Below, piece by piece: positions 1-5,568 of a stretch of DNA of 5,568 nucleotides. Numbering within the stretch: position 1 is the first letter of the stretch; every line of letters starts with the position of its first letter. This stretch comes from Pseudomonadales bacterium (GTDB lineage: Bacteria; Pseudomonadota; Gammaproteobacteria; Pseudomonadales; UBA3067). The position numbers were made by a program, and so were the translations under genes. The stretch is taken from contig JAESUE010000229.1 of NCBI GenBank assembly GCA_016763235.1, positions 1-5,568 of the forward strand, written 5' to 3'. The notes beneath the pieces were generated by a model. That model was not told the origin of the DNA, ran no database searches, and saw only the letters and a list, made by a program, of their open reading frames with translations.

Positions 1-1137
1 CGTAAATTCTTTGGATGATAAACCAAAACGCCCCCCGATCACTTTGGGGAAAGCCGCTTGGGGATACAAAATAGGAAACGCTTCAAACAAGGCTGTGACC
101 ACGTCCTTATAAAGCGGCTCACCTTCCGCACCCGGCTCTTTGGTACGATCAAGCACCGCAATACTTTTTATACTCGATGGCACCGCAGCTAATAAACGTT
201 CACCGCAAAATGGCCGAAACAAACGCACCTTGAGCAAGCCAACTTTTTCACCGTGTTGATTAAGGTGGGCAACGGTTTCTTCCACCGTTTCAGCACCCGA
301 GCCCATCACTATAATCAACTGCTCGGCGTCCTTTGCGCCCACGTAGTCATACAGCTTATAAACACGCCCAGTAAGCGCTGCAAACTTCACCATTTTCTGT
401 TCAAGAATCCCAGGCAGGGCATCATAAAAAGGGTTGCAGGCCTCACGCCCCTGAAAGAACATATCCGGATTTTGAGCCGTCCCCCTTAAAACCGGTCTCT
501 CGGGGTTCAAGGCCCTTTGTCTTGCTCTATCAATGTCCTTTTTTTCAAGCATGGCTGCCAAAACTGTTTCTGGTATATCTTCTATCTTGGCGACTTCATG
601 GGACGTTCGAAAACCATCAAAAAAATGCACAAAAGGAATGCTGCCGGAAAAACTGGCGGCTTGTGCAATGAGGGAGAAGTCCATTGCCTCTTGCACTGAA
701 TTGGACACCAACATGGCAAAACCAGTAGAACGCACGGCCATCACATCACTGTGGTCACAAAAAATAGACAGGGCGTGGGTCGCTACCGAACGGGCCGCCA
801 CATGCAGCACCATTGGCGTTAGCTCCCCAGCAATCTTGTACATATTGGGGATCATCAAGAGCAAGCCCTGAGATGCGGTAAACGTCGTGGTTAAGGCCCC
901 GCACTGCAACGCACCATGCACAGCCCCAGCGGCACCGCCTTCACTTTGCATTTCTATCACCCTAGGCACAACACCCCATAAATTAGGCTGCTCAGCCGCC
1001 GACCAGGTATCAGCCCACTCCCCCATCGGAGATGCCGGCGTGATCGGGTAAATGGCGATCACTTCGTTAATCTTATGGGCAACACGCGCACAAGCCTCGT
1101 TGCCGTCGATGGTTACACTTTGTGGTTTATCAGACAT
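1..1137 (-). CDS. nifJ: Pyruvate:ferredoxin (flavodoxin) oxidoreductase, N-terminal part (cut by window edge)
   Basis: This enzyme oxidises pyruvate with CoA to acetyl-CoA and CO2, using thiamine diphosphate and Fe-S clusters, and reduces ferredoxin or flavodoxin in the cytoplasm. The 379 visible codons read without a stop from ATG at 1137 to the window edge. Residues about 12-245 are the pyrimidine-binding domain I: YPITPASPMGEW at 30-41, EMQSEGG at 62-68, the TASQGL stretch near 88-93, HVAARS at 112-117, and SIFCDHSD at 124-131. Thr33, Glu66 and Arg116 correspond, with a constant offset of 2, to the catalytic-site Thr31, Glu64 and Arg114 that I recall for the Desulfovibrio africanus enzyme. 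Residues about 265-375 are the linker domain II. The CoA-side, ferredoxin-like and C-terminal thiamine-binding domains of the roughly 1,170-residue enzyme lie outside the window. The ATG has a strong Shine-Dalgarno sequence. The gene is transcribed divergently from the DUF2288 gene. A different 2-oxoacid substrate cannot be excluded. Confidence 0.93.
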   Translation of the reverse strand, partial: MSDKPQSVTIDGNEACARVAHKINEVIAIYPITPASPMGEWADTWSAAEQPNLWGVVPRVIEMQSEGGAAGAVHGALQCGALTTTFTASQGLLLMIPNMYKIAGELTPMVLHVAARSVATHALSIFCDHSDVMAVRSTGFAMLVSNSVQEAMDFSLIAQAASFSGSIPFVHFFDGFRTSHEVAKIEDIPETVLAAMLEKKDIDRARQRALNPERPVLRGTAQNPDMFFQGREACNPFYDALPGILEQKMVKFAALTGRVYKLYDYVGAKDAEQLIIVMGSGAETVEETVAHLNQHGEKVGLLKVRLFRPFCGERLLAAVPSSIKSIAVLDRTKEPGAEGEPLYKDVVTALFEAFPILYPQAAFPKVIGGRFGLSSKEFT

Positions 1138-1143
1138 AACTCC

Positions 1144-1149
1144 CTCCCT
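1144..1149 (-). promoter_or_regulatory. Shine-Dalgarno site of nifJ
   Basis: On the minus strand AGGGAG lies 6 bases before the ATG at 1137, inside a purine-rich run (CAGGGAGGGAGTT). It fixes the chosen start, which also matches the usual NifJ N-terminus. Confidence 0.75.
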
Positions 1150-1157
1150 GTTAGATA

Positions 1158-1199
1158 GTTATAGGCTAATACTGCTCAATGAACATTGATTAAACGCAA
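1158..1199 (-). promoter_or_regulatory. Candidate FNR/Anr-dependent promoter of nifJ
   Basis: On the minus strand TTGCGTTTAATCAA (1186-1199) matches the FNR/Anr consensus TTGAT-N4-ATCAA at 8 of 10 defined bases, with one perfect half-site. Downstream, TATAAC at 1158-1163 matches the sigma-70 -10 hexamer at 5 of 6 bases. If transcription starts 7 bases after that hexamer (1151), the box is centred at -41.5, the standard class II position for FNR activation. The hexamer 17 bases before TATAAC (ATGTTC) is a poor -35, as expected for an activator-dependent promoter. The predicted leader is short, about 14 bases, but contains the Shine-Dalgarno site. The sequence match and spacing are seen; activation by FNR/Anr is inferred. 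Confidence 0.45.
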
Positions 1200-1206
1200 T
1201 AGCACT

Positions 1207-1234
1207 TTGGATCAGCCGCCAAATCAGTGATAAT
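1207..1234 (+). promoter_or_regulatory. Weak candidate sigma-70 promoter for the DUF2288-slyX-yheT operon
   Basis: GATAAT at 1229-1234 matches the -10 consensus at 5 of 6 bases. TTGGAT at 1207-1212 is a poor -35 (3 of 6) with a 16-base spacer. Transcription would start near 1241, giving a leader of about 26 bases before the ATG at 1267. This is the best candidate in the 129-base divergent spacer, but short motifs of this quality arise by chance. Confidence 0.3.
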
Positions 1235-1266
1235 CCACCTTGATCAATTTTTTTGCAGAGAAACGC

Positions 1267-1587
1267 ATGAGCACTCCCCCAAACGACCTATTACACGGCA
1301 AAATCAACCTCGAAACATCCCATATTAACTGGCATGAATTACAAACAGTTTTCGCACGCGGCCAAGTCGTTCGCGTAAGCAGCGAGCTAGATTTGGTAGA
1401 GGTGGCCATCAAGCTTTCCGAAGATGATAAAAACACCTTGGAGTCATGGATGACAAGTGGGCATGTCGGCGAGGTTGATAATGAAACAGCCAAACAATGG
1501 TATGAAACAAAGAAAGACCTCTGGGCCGTTGTTGTTCGTCCGTGGGTACTTGTACAAGATTCCGATTCAGAGCAGGTGAAACCATAA
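1267..1587 (+). CDS. DUF2288 family protein
   Basis: This is a 106-residue soluble protein of unknown function. It shows the conserved landmarks I associate with DUF2288: INLETSHINWHELQTVFARG (13-32), the acidic/hydrophobic LDLVEVA (41-47), a DD followed by a WM..G turn (53-65), and the C-terminal LWAVVVRPWVLVQD (85-98). There is no signal peptide or membrane segment. ATG 1267 is chosen because the family core begins about ten residues later, as is normal. An in-frame TTG at 1240 would add nine residues and overlap the predicted promoter. Only a weak purine-rich stretch (GCAGAGA) precedes the ATG. It is the first gene of a compact operon, and its TAA overlaps the slyX ATG by one base, suggesting translational coupling. 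No enzymatic role can be assigned from the sequence. Confidence 0.85.
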   Translation: MSTPPNDLLHGKINLETSHINWHELQTVFARGQVVRVSSELDLVEVAIKLSEDDKNTLESWMTSGHVGEVDNETAKQWYETKKDLWAVVVRPWVLVQDSDSEQVKP

Positions 1588-1820
1588 TGCACTCAGAAGA
1601 ATCAAAAGTCGTGATAGAACTGGAAACCAAAATCGCCTACCTTGAAGACATGGTCGATTCACTTAATGAGGTTATCTGCGAACACGGGGAACGTGTCAAC
1701 CGCTTGGAACAAATCTGTAAGCATCTACACGATAAACTGGAAACCGTTAACGACCTAGCGCAATCATCGCAAGATGGCCAAGGTAATCAAACAGCTCATG
1801 AAATCCCCCCACACTATTAA
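1587..1820 (+). CDS. slyX: SlyX family coiled-coil protein
   Basis: This is a 77-residue cytoplasmic protein. Residues about 8-57 form a heptad-patterned helix (IELETKIAYLEDMVDSLNEV, then a second segment with NRLEQICKHLHDKL), typical of the SlyX coiled coil. The extreme C-terminus ends in PPHY, the family's signature tail. Length agrees with the family (about 70-80 residues). The biochemical role of SlyX is not established; despite its name it is distinct from the prolyl isomerase SlyD. The start at 1587 overlaps the upstream TAA (TAATG arrangement) and has AGGTG at 1574-1578, 8 bases upstream, as ribosome binding site. A longer frame from 1542 would bury the start inside the DUF2288 gene and add a non-conserved extension, so it was not used. 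It is followed after 9 bases by the YheT-type hydrolase. Confidence 0.93.
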   Translation: MHSEESKVVIELETKIAYLEDMVDSLNEVICEHGERVNRLEQICKHLHDKLETVNDLAQSSQDGQGNQTAHEIPPHY

Positions 1821-1829
1821 ACGCTCCCA

Positions 1830-2870
1830 ATGATTCAACACAGCCCATTCAAGCCCTACCGGTGGCTGGCAAATCGACACCTGCAAACACTCTGGCCATC
1901 TCAGTTCCGCCAGATACTGCCATTGGCTTTTCAACGCCACGCCATCACTACGCCCGATCAAGATATTATTTATCTGGACAGCATTGGCCATTCACCATTT
2001 TCAAAAGAATCAAAAAGCCTCTCCGGCTTTGAAAAAACCAAAACACCTCTGGTGTTAATGCTTCACGGCTTAACCGGCAGTTCTGAATCGAAATATATTA
2101 TTGGCCTTCAACATGCTTTTGCGCAGCGAGGATGGAGGAGCATCACCCTTAATTTCCGTGGCTGTTCAGAGCATCCAAACTATAAGGCCCATAGCTATCA
2201 TTCTGGCCATACGGAAGACCTGCACACTGTTTACCAGCTTATTCGGGAAGCAGAACCCGATACACCCCTTGCGGTGCTTGGTTTTTCATTAGGCGGAAAT
2301 GTTTTACTTAAATGGCTGGGGCAACAAGAAAAGCCACCCTCTGTATTTGCTGCGGCAGCGGTATCGGTGCCGTTTCAACTTGATATTTGCGCCAACACTC
2401 TCGATGAAGGGTTTTCAAAGCTATATCGCGCCCACTTAATCGGTGAATTAAAAAAGGCCTTTGAGCTGAAAAAAAACTATCTCCTACAACAAGGCCACTT
2501 AGAAGAATATCAACGCATAGAACGCCTTCCCGATGTTTCTAAAATGACGTCTTTCTGGGAGTTTGACCACCACATAACAGCGGCCCTCAACGATTTTGAT
2601 TCCGTTCATCACTATTATAAAGAGAGCAGCTCGCGCCAGTATCTCAAACATATCAAAGTGCCTACCCTGATTATTCAAGCAGCCGATGACCCTTTTATTT
2701 GCTTAACGGCATTACCGTCGAACCAAGATCTTTCCAGTTTCACCACCCTTGAGCTAAGCAAAGGCGGCGGACATGTTGGCTTTATTGGTGGGGAGAATAC
2801 AAAAACAGCCGGATACTGGCTGGACAAGCGCTTACCAGATTTTCTTTTACGGCGCTGGTTGCACCCGTAA
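1830..2870 (+). CDS. yheT: YheT-type alpha/beta hydrolase
   Basis: This is a 346-residue predicted serine hydrolase of the YheT/UPF0017 branch of the alpha/beta fold (E. coli YheT is about 340 residues). Its physiological substrate is unknown; relatives are described as carboxylesterase-like. Landmarks in order: the family's N-terminal NRHLQTLWP (15-23); the oxyanion-region MLHGLTGSSES (77-87); NFRGCS (108-113); the nucleophile elbow GFSLGGN with Ser153 (151-157); the acidic member within QAADDPF, probably Asp287 or Asp286; and catalytic His315 in GGGHVGFIGG. The triad is therefore complete. No signal peptide or membrane segment is evident, so it is probably cytoplasmic. The ATG lies 9 bases after the slyX stop and has no clear Shine-Dalgarno sequence, so translation probably depends on ribosomes leaving slyX. 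It is the last gene of the rightward operon and converges on the 2932-3231 gene. Confidence 0.9.
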   Translation: MIQHSPFKPYRWLANRHLQTLWPSQFRQILPLAFQRHAITTPDQDIIYLDSIGHSPFSKESKSLSGFEKTKTPLVLMLHGLTGSSESKYIIGLQHAFAQRGWRSITLNFRGCSEHPNYKAHSYHSGHTEDLHTVYQLIREAEPDTPLAVLGFSLGGNVLLKWLGQQEKPPSVFAAAAVSVPFQLDICANTLDEGFSKLYRAHLIGELKKAFELKKNYLLQQGHLEEYQRIERLPDVSKMTSFWEFDHHITAALNDFDSVHHYYKESSSRQYLKHIKVPTLIIQAADDPFICLTALPSNQDLSSFTTLELSKGGGHVGFIGGENTKTAGYWLDKRLPDFLLRRWLHP

Positions 2871-2878
2871 AGTTACGG
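2846..2878. repeat. Overlapping inverted repeats at the yheT stop codon
   Basis: TTTACGG (2846-2852) pairs perfectly with CCGTAAA (2865-2871) around a 12-base loop. The same CCGTA (2865-2869) can instead pair with TACGG (2874-2878) around AAGT. The two hairpins are mutually exclusive and flank the TAA of yheT. Neither strand has a T-run after the stem, so this is not a classical intrinsic terminator. It could act as a 3'-end stabilising or Rho-associated structure, or be chance. Confidence 0.3.
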
Positions 2879-2910
2879 CTACGGCAGCCCTTGTGACAGG
2901 ATAATTATCA

Positions 2911-2925
2911 AAACCTTGCGGTTCA
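2911..2925 (-). terminator. Weak possible terminator of the DUF7352-like gene
   Basis: Reading the minus strand, AACC-GCAA-GGTT forms a 4-bp stem with a GNRA-type tetraloop, followed by a short T-run (TTTTG), just after the stop of the 2932-3231 gene. The stem is too short for a confident call. The remainder of the 61-base convergent spacer shows no other signal. Confidence 0.2.
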
Positions 2926-2931
2926 AAGAAT

Positions 2932-3231
2932 TTATTTAGATTCTACACAGCCGGTAATTTCATACAGGTGGTATGCTTCTGGGTGGTACTGATCGACAGC
3001 TGAGCCCACAAATACCGCACCTGCTGGAATCCCAGACCCTGATAGGAAAACACGAAAAAGCCTCTCGCTTCCGTTATTTTGCAGGGCTTCGTCGGCGGGA
3101 ACTTCTACCCACATAAAAATACTTTTAGCGCAGGTAATATACTCCACCATACGCACTTTGGCACTGTCACATAAGCGTAGTGAAACTGCTTTTTCAACAA
3201 TGGGCACTTCAAACTTATGAATCGTCTTCAT
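2932..3231 (-). CDS. Small conserved protein resembling DUF7352
   Basis: This 99-residue protein has no known function. Its N-terminus MKTIHKFEVP, the central FMWVEVPADEA (39-49), then RLFRVF and an SGSGIPAGAVFVG turn, and the late YHLYEI follow the layout I associate with the DUF7352 family: short beta-rich proteins starting MKTIhKf, with a tryptophan-centred strand and a G-(H/S)-x-IP segment. That family often turns up in phage or accessory gene sets. Assignment is by eye and moderate. There is no signal peptide or membrane helix. ATG 3231 has AAGGA at 3239-3243, 7 bases upstream, a strong ribosome binding site. It lies 87 bases downstream of recJ on the same strand and converges on yheT. 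I see no convincing promoter in the spacer (3232-3318), so read-through from recJ is possible. Confidence 0.6.
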   Translation of the reverse strand: MKTIHKFEVPIVEKAVSLRLCDSAKVRMVEYITCAKSIFMWVEVPADEALQNNGSERLFRVFLSGSGIPAGAVFVGSAVDQYHPEAYHLYEITGCVESK

Positions 3232-3318
3232 ACTGTCATCCTTAACATTTAATAAAAAACCTACTCAGCAAGCTACATTACTATTCAAATTTGAGCACCT
3301 GCTAAATACCTTCGCTTT

Positions 3319-5099
3319 TCATAGTGATTCTAGCGGCGTAATAAACTGTACAAGCAGCTGAACGGATCGTTGTCCTCGGTATTCATTCACATCCAATTCG
3401 TAAACCAGCTGGGCATATTTATTTTTATTTGGCCATTGCTGCAAATCAACATTAAATGCAATGGCATCAAATATACTATTAGAAGCGGGATGCGATAACA
3501 CCAGCTTTAAATGTTTTTCTCCCACGATACGTTGTTGCAGCACTTCGAACTGGCCATCAAAAAGTGGTTCAGGAAAACCCTGTCCCCACGGCCCTTGATT
3601 ACGTAGCAATTCAGCATTTTCTAGGCAAATTTCTTTGGCCTGTAAATCTCCATCGCTAAGAAGCTCAGCATTAAGGTCTGATTCATTCAATTTCTTGCGT
3701 ACTTGCTCATCAAAAGCATCTGAAAAAGTGTCAAAATCTTTGGCTAAAATGCTTAACCCAGCAGCCATAGCGTGCCCGCCGAATTTCAGAATTAAACCAG
3801 GATATTTAGTGGAAACAGCTTCAAGCGCATCCCGAATATGAAAACCTGAGATAGAGCGTGCCGAACCTTTTAGCTCCGCACTTTCGGCCAATGCCTTGCC
3901 ACTGTTATAACTTTGATCTTCTGCTGGCGCGAAGGCAACCACCGGACGATGATGCAACTATTTTATACGTGAGGCAACAATACCAATAACACCCTGATGC
4001 CAACCAACATGAAAAAGTGCCAAGCCCCAAGGGAGCTGCGAACTACTTCCAAGCTGTAGTTTTTCCAACGCTCTAAGGGCTTCCTCTTTCATACCGCCTT
4101 CTATCACCCGTCGCTCACGATTGAGTGCATCCAACTCTTCCGCCAAGGCCATTGCCACATCGGTATCGTTGGCTAGCAGGCATTCAATTCCCAAAGACAT
4201 GCTTTCCAAACGTCCCGCTGCATTGAGCCGTGGGCCAACAGCAAAACCTAGGTCACTGGCGACAATACGGGATGGCTCGCGGTTTGCTAAAGATAATAAC
4301 GCGAGTATTCCTGGGCGGCATTTCCCCGCACGAATACGCTGAAGCCCCTGAAAAACCAAGATACGATTATTGCGGTCCAATGGCACGACATCCGCCACCG
4401 TGCCTAAAGCCACGAGATCAAGATAATCAGCCAAGTTAGGTTCACTCAGTCCGTGTTTCTCGAACCAAGAAAGGCCCCTCAAATGGGCGCGCAAGGCCAC
4501 CAACAAATAAAATACCACGCCCACGCCAGCAAGGTTTTTACTCGGGAATTCACAACCGTTTTGATTCGGGTTTACTATTGCATCCGCATCAGGCAGTTTC
4601 TCGCCGGCAGGTGGTGATCGGTGACAAGCACCTGAATACCGAGCCGTTTGGCAGTAGCGACCCCGTCAATGCTTGATATGCCATTATCAACAGTGATAAT
4701 TAGCTCAGCACCCTGCTCAGCCGCTACTTCAACAATTCCAGAACTTAAACCGTAGCCAAATTTAAATCGATCTGGCACGAGGTAATCGATATTTTTTGCA
4801 CCCATCGCACTTAAGCCCAGCATTGCTAAAACTGTACTGGTGGCACCATCCGCATCAAAATCACCAATTACCATGATCTTCTTTTTGGCTAGCAAAACGT
4901 CATAAAGCAAGCTCAAAGAATCTGGCAAACCTTTTAACGTGCCAGGAGGTAGCATACCACCAAGTTGGCGATTCAATTCCTGCGTGGAATGGATCCCCCT
5001 GTGGAGGTAAATTCGGCGTAAAAGCGGTGGCAAGTCTTCTAAGAAATGATCAGAGACGGGGGAGGTAGAGTGACGGCGTTTAATTGCACTAGTGCGCAC
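3319..5099 (-). pseudogene. recJ: Single-stranded-DNA-specific 5'-3' exonuclease RecJ, disrupted by a frameshift and an amber codon
   Basis: RecJ degrades single-stranded DNA 5' to 3' in RecFOR recombination, mismatch repair and base excision repair. All parts are present, but in three open segments. Segment 1 (from GTG 5099) carries DFDADGATST (80-89, motif I), VDNG (137-140) and DHHLP (161-165). It then leaves frame at 4600-4607, where CCGGCGAG stands for an expected CCGGGCGAG (Pro-Gly-Glu), and stops at 4577-4575. Restoring one G continues through the NPN motif (177-179), GTVADVVPL (233-241), GPRLNAAGRL (289-298) and the GWHQGVIGIVASRIK region ending at residue 380. There TAG (3958-3960) replaces a residue that is usually Glu. 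The frame resumes with HHRPVVAFAPA, GSARSISG, GGHAMAAG (441-448) and an intact C-terminus. The repaired length is about 593 residues, against 577 in E. coli. Gene identity is certain; whether the lesions are biological or sequencing errors cannot be told from one sequence. It follows thrC on the same strand. Confidence 0.93.
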
Positions 5100-5105
5100 A
5101 AGTAA

Positions 5106-5111
5106 CCTTCT
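5106..5111 (-). promoter_or_regulatory. Shine-Dalgarno site supporting a GTG start for recJ
   Basis: AGAAGG on the minus strand lies 6 bases before GTG at 5099-5097. There is no in-frame ATG nearby, and the resulting N-terminus (VRTSAIKRR, read as Met) resembles the short basic leader of RecJ proteins. This decides the start. Confidence 0.65.
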
Positions 5112-5171
5112 ATGGGATGGATGTTACCCAGGAATATCTATCGGGCTGATAAAACATTATGAGTACGGCAG

Positions 5172-5228
5172 AAAAAAACGGGGGGAATGCAATTTACCTG
5201 ATGTAAATAAACACTTCCAACCCGTTTT
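5172..5228 (-). terminator. Candidate branched terminator after thrC
   Basis: In the 166-base spacer between thrC and recJ, the minus strand reads AAAACGGG (5228-5221), then a 38-base interior, then CCCGTTTT (5182-5175) followed by three more T (5174-5172). The interior holds its own perfect 6-bp hairpin, ATTTAC-ATCAG-GTAAAT (5208-5192). An 8-bp outer stem ending in a T-run fits an intrinsic terminator for thrC, although the large loop is unusual. The rest of the spacer shows nothing beyond the recJ ribosome binding site and a small AGCTA-T-TAGCT palindrome at the thrC stop. Confidence 0.4.
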
Positions 5229-5265
5229 CACGAAAAGTAATAGTTTCTAGGTAGTCAGCTATTAG

Positions 5266-5568
5266 CTATAGGGCATCAAGAATGGCTTTTTTAACCGAAT
5301 CAAGGTCTGCATCAATGGTCACGGTACCCGAGTCTGTGCACTGACTAATGGCGGTATCAGGATCTTTCAAACCATTTCCAGTAAGGGTGCAAACAATTTT
5401 ACTTCCTTCTGGAATTTTTCCACGCTCAACATCTCGTAATGCACCCGCTAAAGATGCAGCAGATGCCGGCTCACAGAATATACCTTCCTGTTGGGCCAGA
5501 ACTTTTTGCGCTTTAAGGATTTCTTCATCACTAAGCTCATCAAACCAACCACCGGATTCTTTTTGAAC
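5266..5568 (-). CDS. thrC: Threonine synthase, C-terminal part (cut by window edge)
   Basis: Threonine synthase converts O-phospho-L-homoserine to L-threonine and phosphate, using pyridoxal phosphate; it is the last step of threonine synthesis in the cytoplasm. The visible 100 residues are in frame from the window edge to TAG at 5268-5266. They show the conserved EGIFCEPASAAS block (28-39 of the fragment) and VCTLTGNGLKDPDTA (59-73), typical of the C-terminal lobe of the short, fold-type II threonine synthases. The residue after TLTG is Asn, where many homologues have His. The end is natural, not truncated: the last residues form the usual terminal alpha-helix (SVKKAILDAL). The catalytic lysine and N-terminal domain lie upstream, outside the window. 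In related bacteria thrC often follows hom, so hom may lie just beyond the edge. Transcription runs toward recJ with a possible terminator between. Confidence 0.95.
   Translation of the reverse strand, partial: VQKESGGWFDELSDEEILKAQKVLAQQEGIFCEPASAASLAGALRDVERGKIPEGSKIVCTLTGNGLKDPDTAISQCTDSGTVTIDADLDSVKKAILDAL

Noticed and set aside
253..871. Three forward open frames (253-489, 517-699, 533-871)
   Set aside because: They lie opposite nifJ, which has a continuous conserved frame across the same bases; their translations show no family features.
1240..1247. TTGATCAA palindrome as a second FNR site
   Set aside because: It has the half-sites abutted without the 4-base spacer and lies downstream of the candidate promoters; probably chance.
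1240..1269. TTG at 1240 as an earlier start for the DUF2288 protein
   Set aside because: The family core fits ATG 1267, and the TTG falls at the predicted transcription start with no ribosome binding site.
1224..1630. Reverse open frames opposite DUF2288 and slyX
   Set aside because: Low-complexity Ser/Thr/Cys-rich translations antisense to recognisable genes.
3635..3841. Forward frames opposite recJ (3635-3841, 4121-4342, 4230-4439) and opposite thrC (5348-5566)
   Set aside because: Shadows of conserved minus-strand coding sequence with no homology features of their own.
3958..3960. Pyrrolysine or other programmed recoding of the recJ amber codon
   Set aside because: RecJ is not a known pyrrolysine protein, the residue is normally Glu, and the same gene carries an unrelated frameshift.
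3319..4524. The middle and C-terminal recJ segments as separate genuine genes
   Set aside because: They align end to end as one RecJ, have no ribosome binding sites of their own, and would start at GTG inside a motif and TTG right after a stop.
1..5568. A novel defence, mobile or repeat-based system
   Set aside because: No CRISPR-like direct repeats, transposase, integrase, toxin-antitoxin pair or reverse transcriptase is visible; nearly all bases are explained by conserved genes.

Overview
The window looks like a chromosomal segment of a free-living, probably marine, gammaproteobacterium of moderate G+C. SlyX and a YheT-type hydrolase are gammaproteobacterial hallmarks. A thrC-then-recJ order and a NifJ-type pyruvate:ferredoxin oxidoreductase beside a DUF2288-slyX-yheT set recall Cellvibrionaceae/Pseudomonadales-like genomes. 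That placement is inference from gene content. There are no mobile elements, CRISPR arrays, tRNA or rRNA genes.

Layout. 1-1137 (minus) is the N-terminal 379 codons of nifJ, cut by the window edge. 1138-1266 is a divergent intergenic region with a well-placed FNR/Anr-like box for nifJ and a weaker candidate promoter for the rightward genes. 1267-2870 (plus) is a tight three-gene operon: DUF2288 protein, SlyX and YheT-type alpha/beta hydrolase, with a 1-base overlap and then a 9-base gap. 2932-3231 (minus) is a small protein resembling DUF7352. 3319-5099 (minus) is recJ, recognisable along its whole length but broken by a one-base deletion and an in-frame amber codon. 5100-5265 is the thrC/recJ spacer with a branched inverted repeat that may be a terminator. 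5266-5568 (minus) is the 3' end of thrC.

The genes do not form one pathway. nifJ oxidises pyruvate to acetyl-CoA and passes electrons to ferredoxin or flavodoxin under low oxygen, which fits the FNR-like site. thrC performs the last step of threonine synthesis. recJ is a DNA-repair exonuclease. The rightward operon joins three poorly understood conserved proteins.

The observations most worth checking are the doubly disrupted recJ, where sequencing error and true pseudogene must be told apart, and the FNR-like box at exactly -41.5 relative to the predicted nifJ start site. I did not find convincing evidence of a previously undescribed system.
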